Origin: Dactylis glomerata
Taxonomy: Eukaryota > Streptophyta > Magnoliopsida > Poales > Poaceae
DNA length: 64,000 nt
Assembly: GCA_007115705.1 (NCBI GenBank)
Contig: QXEO01000143.1
Span: 8,167,434 to 8,231,433, forward strand
Direction: 5' to 3'
Part shown: one piece after another, positions 33,920-45,051 of the stretch
Numbering within the stretch: position 1 is the first letter of the stretch
Layout: every line of letters starts with the position of its first letter
Position numbers and translations under genes: made by a program
Notes under the pieces: model-generated
What the model saw: the letters and a program-made list of their open reading frames with translations, nothing else
What the model was told of the DNA's origin: nothing
Databases searched by the model: none

Positions 33920-36900
33920 TACCTACTCGAGGACGAGCAGGAATTAAGCTTGGGGATGCTTGATACGTCGCAAACGTATCTATAATTTTTTATGCTCCAT
34001 GCTTGTTTATACACCATTTGCTTTGTGTTTTGTTACACTTCGTGGCATTTTTCTGCATTTTCTGGAACTAACCTATTAACGAGATGCCACAGTGTCAGTT
34101 CCCTGTTTTCTGCTATTTTTGTGTTTCAGAAAAGCTACACAAGAAATATTCTCGGAATTGGACGAAACAAAAGCCGAACCTCCTATTTTTCCCGAAGCGC
34201 CGCAAAGTTCGAAGATGAGACGGAGGGGGGCCAGAGGCTGGCCACACCCTAGGGCGGTGCGGCCTAGCCCTGGCCCGCGCCACCTAGGGGTGAGGCCGCC
34301 TGGTCCACCTCCTAATGCCGCCCTTCCACCTATATATTCCCCTCGATGGGAAAAACCTAAAGACCCAATCAATTTTTCTCGAAACATACTGCAAGCCACC
34401 ACCATCATCGATGTGATATTGGGAGGGTCCAGAAGCTCTTCCCAGCACCCTGCCGGAGAGGGCAATCCCTGCCGAAGGCCTTCTCCACCACCATGGTTGC
34501 CTCTGAAGTGATGTGTGAGTAGTCTACCTTGGACTACGGGTCCATAGCAGTAGCTAGATGGTCGTTGATACGTCTCAAACATATCTATAATTTTTGATGC
34601 TCCATGCTTGTTTTTACACCATTTGCTTAGTGTTTCGTTACACTTCGTGGCGTTTTTATGCATTTTCCGGAACTAACCTATTATCAAGATGCCACAGTGC
34701 CAGTTCCCTGTTTTCTGCTGTTTTTGTGTTTCAGAAAAGTTACACAGGAAATATTCTCAGAATTGGAGGAAACAAAAGCCGAACGTCTAGATATTAAACG
34801 AAGCTTCCAGAACACCAAAGAGAAGACGGAGCCGAGCCAGGGGCCAGCCTCACCATGAGGGGGCGCGGCCCAGCCCCTGGCCGCGCCCCCTATGGGTGAG
34901 ATCACCCTGGTCCACCCCTGACGCTGCCTCTTCGCCTATAAAGACCCCCAACGGGAAAAACCTAAGAACTCGATCAATTTTCCAAAAACACATCGTGATC
35001 CGCCTCCATCGTTGACCCGAGATCGGGAGGGTCCAGAAGCTCTTCTCGGCACCCTGCCGGAGAGGGGAATCGCCACCGGAGGTCTTCTTCATCACCATGC
35101 TTGCCTCCGGCGCGATGAGTGAGTAGTCTACCTTGGACTATGGGTCCATAGCAGTAGCTAGATGGTTGTCTTCTCCACCATGTGCTTCATGTTTAGATCT
35201 CGTAAGCTGTCTTATATAATCGAGATCACCGTTATGTAATTCTACATGTTGTGTTTGTTGGGATCCGATGAATATTGGTGTTATGTTGAGTTGATGTGCT
35301 GAATCATATATCTTATGGTATCTCTATGTTGTTTATGATCTTGCATGCTCAACGTTGTTAGTAGCTATCTTGGCCAAGTAGATACTAGTGACTCCAAGAG
35401 GGGGTATTTATGCTCGATAGTTGGGTTCATGCCTCTATTTAATCTGGGGGAGTGACAGAAACCTCTAAGGTTGTAGATGTGTTGTTGCGACTAGGGAGAA
35501 AACAACATTCTTATGTCCAAGGGCATATGCTTTGTTTCCGTGGGTGGATTATTAGTCATAGATGCAGTTGGATGGCGGTCTATGTATTTTGTTATAATGC
35601 CCAGAGTAAATCTCATAGTGATCCTCGCGACATATGCATGTTATCTTTATTCTATCAATTGCCCAACTGTAATTTGTTTACCCATCATGTGCTATTTATC
35701 TTATGGAGAGACACCACTAGTGAACTGTGGACCCCGGTCCAATTTCCTTTATATTGCTATCACCTGTTTACTTTACTCGCATTGTTTACTTTCTCGCATA
35801 CTACTATTGTTTTTCACTCGATACGCTCAAACCTTTATTTACAGCAAACCGGTGAGATTGACAACCTCATCGTAAGTTGGGAGCAAAGTATTTGGTTGTG
35901 TTGGGTGCAGGTTCCATGTTGCTGCTTGCAAAGAAAAGCCTGGACAAGGCTCCTTATAAATTGTCCGGAGCTGTCGCGAAGCTAGCAAGCATCACCTTCA
36001 GACGTTTGGCTTTTTCCTGGACTGACAACCTTGGTTTCTTACTGACGGAAAATTTGCTACTATACTCATCATACCTTCCTCTTGGGGTTCCCAACGGGAT
36101 GGTGATTTACATCAACACCGCCGCAACAAGCAACAGTCGTCTTCTCCACCATGTGCTTCATGTTTAGATCTTGTGAGCTGCCTATCATGATCAAGATCAT
36201 CTTTGTGTAATTCTACATGTTGTGTTTGTTGGGATCCGATGAGTATTGGTACTATGTCAAGTTGATGTGCTGAATTATTATCTTTAAGTTATCTCTATGT
36301 TGTTTATGATCTTGCATGCTCTCCATTGCTAGTAGATATCTTGGCCAAGTAGATGCTAGTGACTCCAAGAGGGAGTATTTATGCTCGATAGTTGGGTTCA
36401 TGCCTCTAGTAATCTGGGGGAGTGACAGAAACCTCTAAGGTTGTAGATGTGCTATTGCCACTAGGGAGAAAATAACAATCTTGTGTTCAAGGACATTTGT
36501 ATTGTTTACATTACGCACTTTGCTTAAGGCGATAATCTGTTGCTTGCAACTTAATACCCAATGGTTGCTCGGACGATATCCGGAGGGTGGATTATTAGTC
36601 ATAGATGCAGTTGGATTACGGTCTATGTATTTTGTCTTAATGCCCAGAGTGAATCTCATAGTGATCCTCATGACATATGTATGTTATCTTTATTCTATCA
36701 ATTGCCCAACTGTAATTTGTTCACCCAGCATGTTGTTATTTATCTTATGGAGAGACACCACTAGTGAACTGTGGACCCCGGTTCATTCCTTTTACATTGC
36801 TATTCATGTTTTACTTTTACTCATACTATTTACACTCTTTCATACTATTACCTTTTACCACTCGATATGCTTAATCCTTTGTTTACAGCAAACCGGTGAG

Positions 36901-37170
36901 ATTGACAACCTCATCGTAAGTTGGGCCAAAGTACTTGGTTGAGTTGTGTGCAGGTTCCACATTGCAGTTGTTGAAAAGCTACACGCCGATAAGCATTTAT
37001 TTGGCGCCATTGTCTGGAGTGTCGCAAAGCTAGCGGGCATCAACCTTCGGAAGTGTGGTTCTTTCTCCTACTGGTTCGATAAACCTTGGTTTCACAACTG
37101 AGGGAAACTTGCTGATGTGCTCATCATACCACCCTCTTGGGGTTCCCAACTGGGTGCCTACTACGCACCA
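33920..37170 (+). mobile_element. Gypsy D: 3' end and 3' LTR, split by a solo LTR
   Basis: 33920-33960 is the internal sequence that precedes the LTR in Gypsy A and C (CTACTCGAGGACGAGCAGG, AAGCTTGGGGATGCT). The LTR starts TGATACG at 33961, runs to 34565, is interrupted by solo LTR E, resumes at 36141 and ends at about 37170 (GCACCA), a net length of about 1635 bp. The rest of the element to the left is missing, replaced by the hairpin. Confidence 0.85.
34566..36135 (+). repeat. Solo LTR E (Gypsy, same family) inside LTR D
   Basis: Begins TGATACGTCTCAAACATATC and ends AGCAACA. GTCGT lies on both sides (34561-34565 and 36136-36140), a 5-bp target duplication. Removing 34566-36140 restores a contiguous LTR D. 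No internal domain is attached, so it arose by LTR-LTR recombination after insertion. Confidence 0.93.
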
Positions 37171-39351
37171 TCACCCCTCCCGCCGACGCCAACACGAACG
37201 CACACCCGGAGGTCGCTCTGGTGAAACCACCTCCCGCCGACGCCAACACCGAGCAGCCGATCGCACTGGTGCCCCCTCTCGCCATAGCTAAGGCGCAAAG
37301 GTAATGACTCTGGCCAGCACATTTCATTTCCTTTGCCTTTGATTACTATAGCTAGCCAGCGACATCTCACGAGATGCATGCAAACTTATTTTCCCACAGG
37401 ACACACCTTGCACACTTTTGCATTTTGTGGACGGCGAGCTGAAGGATGTTGCCAAGGGCACAATAATTCAGCCAAATAGCACAATCATGCATCACAAGGA
37501 GATGGTCTCAGAGGTGTTCAAGGTCCGGCTGGCTCGGGTGTTGCCGAGATGCAAAGAGATGGATCCCCACCCAACCTCAAGGCACCGATGAACATAAGAC
37601 CCTTGAGGGTTGCTTTGGCTGGGTCTTGACATGGCCGAAGACCTAGATTTGGCTTGTGAAGCAACAACAAGTTACTCAGCCGCCATCACTCATGCCTTGT
37701 TTGGAACAAGTTACTGAGCCGCCACCATGTTTGGCACCAGTTACTGAGCCGCCGCCACGTATGGCGCCACCGCCTCGGCGGCCACAACCAGTTGTCTCCG
37801 CCACCACCTCCCATCACCAGAAGTTGTTGGCCGCCGCTTTACCGCAGCCACCACCAGCACCACATGGCAAGGCCGTCGCTGCATCCTACCCAGTACTACT
37901 TGAGGACATCAACGATGATGATGAGAACCCGATAAGTGGCTCAACACCGGTGCCACCGACTCTTTGTTCATGCCAAACATGGAAGAACCCTACCGTGTCC
38001 ACGAAGATCAAAATGCTCGCAACAAAACATACACGCATCTGGACTTCCATGGTGCCCTAGAGGAGACGCCTCTGGATGCTGGCGCTACTGATCCTAAAGT
38101 CAATCCGGGAAATATTTTCACCCAACACACTCCATAAGGTGATGAGCGGCGGTAAGCAGTTGGCAACCGGCCGTGGTGAGCAGTTGGCAACCGGTGGTCC
38201 TATCCAGAAGAAGCACCACCGAAAGAGAAACAAGAAGGATAAGCCGTCTGCGAGCCAACAGCTGGCCGGTTCGAAGAGCCCTGGGGTTCAGGACGACCCG
38301 ATGCCACAACCCGCTAAGGGCACCTTGCGGGGCATAATTCATGAAGCTGGAAAACCGATTATGACTGATGAGCAGGTCGCAAACGCGAGTGGAGCGATGG
38401 TGAACCTTATGCACGGTATTCTGTTTCTGGAGAAGGGCCTTCTTAAGGAAACAAATCCATCATACCCTGTTTTTATGGTGAAGGTTCCAGCGGACGTGGG
38501 CTTCGTCGATGATCACCCTGCGGATATCTTCTTCATATCGTACGAGGACGTCTTCAAGCTTTTCAACGCCAAACGGCTGGAGTATAACTTGGTCCGCCTA
38601 TACGCGCTCCAGCGGGCGATGAAGGTCAACAAAGAGCAGAACCCTGGCGTCGCGATAGCGGACCCCTACTTCATGCGTGAAGGCATGTTGTTGAATCCAG
38701 CGAACCGTTCTAGAGCAAAGGAGTACCTCCAGAAGTTCCTGCTGGACAACAAAAGCAAAAAAGACATTCTTCTGCCTTACTTTCCCGAGTATGTGCACAC
38801 TCGCTCACCGCCGTAATAACTTGTCATTTCTTAGTTTTCGATAGCTCCTTTTCCAACATTATTTCGTTTCAACTGTTTTGCGCAGAGACATATACTGCAC
38901 ATTGATCCTCGTTGCCCCGAGGTACTCGGTAGCTGTCTACTTAGACTCGGGGAGTGAGGCAAAGACGAAAAACTACGCCTACATCAAGGGTGTTCTAGAT
39001 GATGCTCTCGAGGGATACGCCAAGAAGGGAGGCGACTTCAGGGCGGGGGCAGAAAATGTCAAGGACGACAGACACATGTTCAAGCATGTAACCAAGTTTC
39101 CCTGCATCAAGCAACCGCCTAACAGTGTCAAGGAGGCCTTCTACGCCCTCCATTACATGCGGGCGATCGTCCAGGATGAACACAGGCTTATGACGCCATC
39201 TAGTGTCCGAGGATGGGCCAAAGAGCATGCAAGGATCGAGGACGCTGAACTTAGGGACGACTTCTTCCGCATCTAGAATCAGATTGCGATTATCTTGCAA
39301 GAAGATGTTATCACAAGGGGGGGCCTTGTCTTGCGCCAGACCGTTGACTAA
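37171..39351 (+). pseudogene. Decayed CACTA-type second gene with Ulp1-like domain
   Basis: Exon remnants are 37171-37300, 37400-38788 and 38886-39351, with GT-AG edges at 37301/37399 and 38789/38885. The middle exon has several stops and frameshifts in its first half, then a clean stretch from about 38140 (KKHHRKRNKKDKPSASQQLA) to LLPYFPE. The last exon continues DIYCTLILVAPRYSVAVYLDSGSE and KQPPNSVKEAFYALHYMRAI, with a TAG at 39274-39276. This matches the layout of the Ulp1-like domain of the intact CACTA element. However, the histidine position before the LILVAP strand is Ile-Tyr, and the cysteine position (SVKEAFY) has no Cys, so it cannot be an active protease. The 5' part of the gene and the transposon ends are not visible. 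Confidence 0.75.
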
Positions 39352-39736
39352 GCGCGAGATTGAAGACCGGCTCCATAAACAGCGTGACACTAGGATATGG
39401 ACAATGAAAGATTGCTACAAACCGTTCCCGAAGCCATGTCAGCCAAAGTCTTCATTATTCTTCCTAGCCGGTTTCGCGTGTATGTCAATCGTGTGTGCTT
39501 GAGTCATAAACTTTACCGTTTGCAACTCATTCCGGTGTGTGTCTGTGTGTGAGATGTAAACTTATAACTTGCCTTAGTCGAAAGTGTCATTGTTGGAATT
39601 ATTTACTTTTGTATGCAGGATACTTATAGCTCTTGTCTTAGCTCGAATACTTTCCTTTTGTCGACATGCATGTGAATCCTTTAATTATTTCTGTTGCATA
39701 TGATATATAGTACTATATATATGGCTTTGTCTACAG

Positions 39737-39823
39737 AGATGCCAAGGTGCTATGTGGTGTACAAAGGGTGGGTACCAGGAGTCTACGACGAGTGGGAGGA
39801 TTGCCAGAAGCAAGTGAACAAGT
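39737..39823 (+). pseudogene. Start of an RNase H1 hybrid-binding-type exon, cut by the Copia element
   Basis: After an acceptor (TTTGTCTACAG ending 39736) an ATG at 39739 opens MPRCYVVYKGWVPGVYDEWE and a further eight residues before the Copia LTR begins at 39824. YVVYKG...GVYDEWEDCQKQV is the hallmark of the small RNase H1 N-terminal fold that binds RNA/DNA hybrids. It follows the Ulp1-like gene on the same strand. The rest should lie to the right of the Copia element, beyond the window. Confidence 0.75.
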
Positions 39824-40946
39824 TGAAAGGATCGGTATGGGCGACTAGAGGGGGGTGAATAGGCGCTAAGTCAATTTTTAATCTTTTTCAATTTTAAGGC
39901 TTGACACAAAGTAAATTCACTAGATGTGCAACTAGGTGAATTTCCTAAGAGTGGCAAGCATGCAAGTAAACAAGTAACTAGCAAGATACAAGTAAGGGAA
40001 AGAAATAACCGAAGAGTGGAGACCGAAGACGCAAGGATGTATTCCCGTAGTTCCTTCCTTTTGAGGGGAAGTACGTCTACGTTGGAGAGGTGTGGTGACA
40101 CGGAGTCTACCAATGCCACAAAGGCTCACCTTGTTCTCCGGTGAGCAAGCCACGGAGGCTAGCTTGTTTCCACTAAGCGGTGGTATTGGGGGAACCACGA
40201 CTCCCTTACACGGAGCTTGGGGCACAACTCCACAACTCAATTGGAGGCTCCCAAGAATGCCACGGAGGCTAGAAACACCACAGAGATGAGTCAATCAAAC
40301 ACTTACAATACCTAGGGTTTCAAGAACCCCTAGGCTCAAATCCTCTAAGCAAATGGAGGTGGAAATGAAATTCCTTCGGTGAATATGATGGACTAGGTCT
40401 CCTCCTTCGAATCCCCAAAGGGATTCAAGTTCTATTGGCTAGAGGTGGAGATCTAGAGCTTTGAAGCTTGGCAGCAATGGAGGTGAGAGAGTGTGAGCCG
40501 CAACCTTGACTTGAGGTGGAAGAAGCCTTTATATAGTCCAAGAAGATGGACTAGCCGTTGCTGCCTTTTTAGGCCGGAGTCTTCGGGGTCCAGAGATTGG
40601 AGTCTCCGGGCTAAGTCGCCAAGGGCCGGAGTCTCCGGCCGGAGACGAGCTCCAGCCAAAGATTCCGGGCAGAGTCTCCGCCCCCATATCTGGGGCGAGC
40701 GACACCCGACGAAAAAGAGCCCCAGAGACTTGGGCCGGAGTCTCCGGTCCCTGACCCAAAGTCTCCGGTGTGTGAACACCGGAGTCTCCGGGCAGGAGAC
40801 CCGGAGTCTCCAGCGCAGAAAGGCCAGCAACATGTAATCTTCAGATTTTCACCTACAATGGAGATTAGACTGAGACAAAATGGTTAGATACCTGAGTATT
40901 GACAACAAACACCCAAAAATAGATTTTGCAAGAAAATGCTCTTTCA
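39824..40946 (-). repeat. Copia 3' LTR (1123 bp)
   Basis: On the minus strand it runs TGAAAGAGCATTTTC...CCGATCCTTTCA (TG...CA). The first 130 bp on the plus strand match 63871-64000 with only about two or three differences. On the minus strand a TATA box (ACTATATAAAGG, about 40543-40532) is preceded by the palindrome array 40560-40815. Confidence 0.95.
40560..40815. repeat. CCGGAGTCTCCGG palindrome array in the Copia LTR
   Basis: About eight full or partial copies of the self-complementary unit CCGGAGTCTCCGG, irregularly spaced, lying directly upstream (minus strand) of the LTR TATA box. The array is CpG-rich compared with the rest of the element. Confidence 0.93.
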
Positions 40947-41090
40947 ATCTCCCCCTTTTTGGTGTTTGATGACAATACTAAGGTTCAAGGAAAAAGATCA
41001 ACAAGAATAGGGTGAGCTCCCCCTAGATGTGTGCAACCTACAACAAAAGCTTGATGCAAATGCACACGTACTAGACACAAAGCTCCCCTA
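40947..41090 (-). other. Multiple polypurine tracts of the Copia element
   Basis: On the minus strand AAAAAGGGGGAGAT abuts the LTR (40960-40947). Further copies, CTAGGGGGAG at 41026-41017 and TAGGGGAGC at 41090-41082, lie upstream. Several tract copies near the 3' LTR are a known feature of Sirevirus-type elements. Confidence 0.8.
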
Positions 41091-41397
41091 TAAGTAATGG
41101 ACCAAGAACATGTGCATAATACATAGAGAACAATATGAAGCAATAAGACATGACCATTACAATAAAGCACACCACAAGTCTCACACCATATTAAGATAGG
41201 TACCACAACGAAGTTCAAATTTTTAAAGAACTAAGTACTAGAAGAGAGCACAAGCATAGGCAAATGAAAGCTCAACAAAAGAAATGCTTGTGCCCGACCC
41301 TTGCAAATCCCCGATAACATACTAATAGAACTCTTCTTCCCCTTTGGCATCGAGACACCAAAAAGGGGAAACGAGCGATGCTACACGTCCCAACAAG

Positions 41398-43119
41398 TCA
41401 CTCGTCGTCGTCGTCGTTGCCCTCATAGGAAGGATCTTCATCATCACCCAAAGGACCCTTGCCACGACTGGAGGAAGACGGATAGTTGGGCTTGGACACT
41501 TCATCGAAATCTCCCCATTAGAGTGAGCTGCCCATCTCTTTGTTCCAAGCACCATAGCTGAGAGTGTCATCGGAGTCAGAAGGAGGATGCTCTGGAGGAG
41601 GAAGGTTGCGGAGTGCACGAAGGTGATCAACCATCAAGCCTTGGTTGTGAGTGATGTGCTTGTTCTAAATATAGATGTTGTGTTGCTCCTTGCAAATATC
41701 CACTCCCATGCAAAGCATGGTCCTCTTGAACCAAGAAAGTTTCTTGATCTCCTTGTTGACTTCTTCTTTGTTGCGCGAAGGAAAAGGCACATTGCTAGCA
41801 TTCTTGCTTCTCCTCTTAGGTGGAGAAGGAGGAGCAGTCCGAGTTACTTCAATCTTTTCCTCACCCTCTTCTCCTTCCTCATCAACATCATCCTCATCAC
41901 CTTCCATAACTTCATCTTCTTCATCTTCACTAGCGGAGGCAAAGGGTTCATCGGTCACACCCGGTGCCGGTTTCTTTTGAGGCTTCACGGTTTTGTGCTC
42001 AACCAACTTGGAGATGTCAACACAAAGAGTTTAGTTGGGAGACTTCCTCTTGATAAGCTTCATCACATACGGAGCATAGACCGGGGCTTTCTTGGAAAGA
42101 ATGCACTCATACATTTCCCGGTGAATGAAGTCCATGACATCAATGGGTTCAACTTGAGCTTCTTGTCCTTTGCAAAAGACTTCATGAGAGTAGGCAAGAA
42201 GGTTGACCAACCCACCATGAAGAGCATCCAAATTACCCGCGCTTGGGGCAATATTCTCACAGAACAAACGGAGGAGAATGTTGTATCTTGTTCTCAGAAC
42301 ATAGGACTCCCCAACAACAATCTTCTTGCCTTGATCAACGGCATCTTTGGTGAGCTTACCATAGAGGGGAGAAAGCGCCTTCTTGTTGTAGGCAACTCCG
42401 GAGAGATGCATCCTTGCACCACTTGGCGCATGGTTCCCCTTGAATGGGTATCCAAGCTCTTCGGCAAACTCAATGAAGTTGGATTGGATAACTTGATCAC
42501 AGGTCATCCAAGTCATGGGAAGCTCTTCTCCATCTCCAAACACAAGAGTTGCAAAGAATTGGTGCACGAGGAGAATGTTGTAGTCTTGCTTGAGTTGCAT
42601 GAGAGGGTGAAGACCAAGCTTTCCGGTGATCCAAAGGGCTTCCTTGAAGTAGTCATTCTTATGAAGATGTTCAAAATCAACCACCTTTTGAGGGCAAACT
42701 TTGTGGGTGAGGTTGGCATAGAGCTCGATGCAAATGAGTTCTTGCTCCCTTCGATGAAAACAGTGATCATTTGTGTTCCATGGCAAATCATACATCTTCC
42801 TCTTCCTCATATCCGCAAACTCGGGAAGAGACATACCCTTGAGAGTTGGCAAGCGATCAAACTTGGCCTTTTGGGCCCTTTCTTCCTTAGCCAACTGAGC
42901 CAAACGAGCTTTCTCTTTCAGAGCATCCCTAGCAATAGCAGCAGCACTCTGCCTTTCCACATAGCAGTCCTTGGTCGGGTCATAGTCAAAGGTGTGCTTC
43001 CTAGGGAGATGCTTGCGACGACCACCTGCACTGCTACCTGTGAAGGGAATGGCACGAAGTAGCAAGGGAAGAGTCAAAAACATGCTCAGAGGAAAGAAAC
43101 TAGCAGCTTGTGGAGCCAA
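41398..43119 (-). pseudogene. Extra 3' ORF of the Copia element (plant transposon-protein-like), broken
   Basis: The frame is open from 43119 to TAA at 42031-42033, then continues in the same frame to TAG at 41665-41667. It appears to continue, after a frameshift near 41515-41525, to a stop at 41398-41400. The first real ATG may be around 43071, or the exon may start at an acceptor (CCTTCACAG) near 43040. The N-terminal half is basic (GGRRKHLPRK, KEKARLAQLAKEERAQKAK). The middle, RREQELICIELYANLTHKV...WMTCDQVIQ, resembles the putative plant transposon protein domain found in many grass elements. The C-terminal part is strongly acidic (EDEEDEVMEGDEDD) and ends in an Asp/Glu run. It occupies the position of the env-like ORF of Sireviruses, but no signal peptide or membrane segment supports an envelope role. 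Confidence 0.7.
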
Positions 43120-43139
43120 AACTGAAAATGACGATCTAC

Positions 43140-43245
43140 ACCGGAGTCTCCGATGTCTGACCCCGGAGTCTCCGGCCTTGAAAGGGCGGAGACTTCAAAG
43201 TCTCCGGGGTTTGGACCCCGAAGACTCCGGGCAACTCGAGGTCAG
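43140..43245. repeat. Palindrome array in the Copia internal region (part 1)
   Basis: Copies of GGAGTCTCCGG like those in the LTR (for example ACCGGAGTCTCCGATG and CCCCGGAGTCTCCGGCC), just upstream of the extra ORF on the minus strand. In the element this is separated from part 2 (50281-50370) only by the Gypsy B insertion and about 400 bp. Confidence 0.85.
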
Positions 43246-43509
43246 ACAAAGGAGGCATGGTGTAGGTCAAAACTTTGCACCAAATTGGTTCCACAAGTTG
43301 CTAGAGACTCATATTGCCGAACTACAAGCATCCCATAGGCAGAAACTAGCAAAATCTTCCAATCCCTTAAATCTAGGAGAAGCTAGATGGGAAGAGGAGG
43401 AAAAGTACCAGAAGGCTCCATGGAACGGCAAGCTATCCGGAGGAAAAGGTCTCTGGGAGCTTGTGGAGGAGAATGGTTGGCGGCAAGCGGCAGATCCGGG
43501 GCTGGGGAG

Positions 43510-45051
43510 TGATGTCTATGCACTTCTATTCTTGTAGACACTTGTTGGGCCTCCAAGTGCAGAGGTTTGTAGAGCAGCAGCAAGTTTCCCTTAAGTGGAT
43601 CACCCAAGGTTTATCGAACTCAGGGAGGAAGAGGTCAAAGCTATCCCTCTCAAGCAACCCTGCAATTACGATACAAAAAGTCTCTTGTGTCCCCAACACA
43701 CCCAATACACTTGTCAGATGTATAGGTGCACTAGTTCGGCGAAGAGATAGTGAAATACAAGCGGTAGTGATGATTATAAGTAGTAACTGTGATATGAAAT
43801 AAGTATCACTGCAAGCAAACATGTAACAAAACAGCAAGTAAACGGTGTGCAATGCTTGGAAACAAGGCCTAGGGATCATACTTTCACTAGTGGACACACT
43901 CCCAACAATATAACATGATTGAACAAATAAACAACTTCTCTCCACTATGGTACTCTGAATTGCTCTCCTATTGAATAACACTAATCATTGTGTAGTGGCT
44001 ACAGAAGCACCCCTTAAAGTTCATCAAGTACTTGACAAACACCACTCATAGAGATATCCAAATCAAAGCACAACTCAAGATAGATATTATTGCAACTTAG
44101 ACCAAGTACTAACACGGTGCACACACTGTCAACACTACACCATGAAAGGAGGAATAGATCACTTCAATACTATCATAGTAATAATTACTCTCATAATCCA
44201 CAAGAGATCACAATCATAGCCTAAACCAAGTACCACCATGATGCACGCACTGTCACCGTTACACCATGGCAGGAGGAATAGATTACTTTAATAATACCAC
44301 TAGAGTACACATAATATCTGAATAATAACATCTACTTGTTCAACATGATACAAAGCTCACGATCACATAAAGATCACATCATGGGAGAGAGAGGTGAACC
44401 ACATAGCTACCGGTAGAGCCCTCAGCCCCGGGGGTGAACTACTCCCTCCTCATCATAGGAGACAGCAAGGTTGATGGAGATGGCGGTGAGGTCGATGGAG
44501 ACGGCGAAGACGGCGATGGAGATCGATGGAGATGGCTCTGAGGGCACTTCCCCGTCCCGGCAGGGTGCCGGAACAGAGACTTCTGTCCCCCGAAATTCGT
44601 CGGTGGCGGCGGCGGAACTGCGGAACTCTTTCTGGAAAATTGCCGACTCCTTTAGGATTTTCTGTCCCGAGGCTTTATATAGGCGAAGGGGCGTCGTCAG
44701 AGGAGGGACCAGGCGTCCTCACACCATGGTGGCGCGGCCAGGGCCTGGGCCGCGCCACCCATGTGTGAGCCTGGCCTATGGCCCCTCTCCTACTCCTCTT
44801 CGGATCTCTGGAAGCTTCCGGGTAAAATAAGACTTCAGGAACTTGTTTTGTCCAATTCCGAGAATATTTCCTGTGTATCACTCTGAAACACAAAAACAGC
44901 AGAAAACAGGGAACTGGCACTGTGGCAACTTGTTAATAGGTTAGTTCCGAAAAATGCATAAAAGTGCCACGAAGTGTAACGAAACAATAGGCAAATTGTG
45001 TAAAAACAAGCATGGAGCATCAAAAATTATGGATACGTCGGAGACGTATTA
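43510..45051 (-). repeat. Gypsy B 3' LTR
   Basis: 1542 bp, same length as its partner. The terminal TG has mutated to TA on the minus strand (TAATACGTCTCC), the only boundary change. Confidence 0.95.

Noticed and set aside
40453..40837. Two opposite open frames of about 120 codons in the Copia LTR.
   Set aside because: They follow the palindrome array, which reads similarly on both strands; no supported product.
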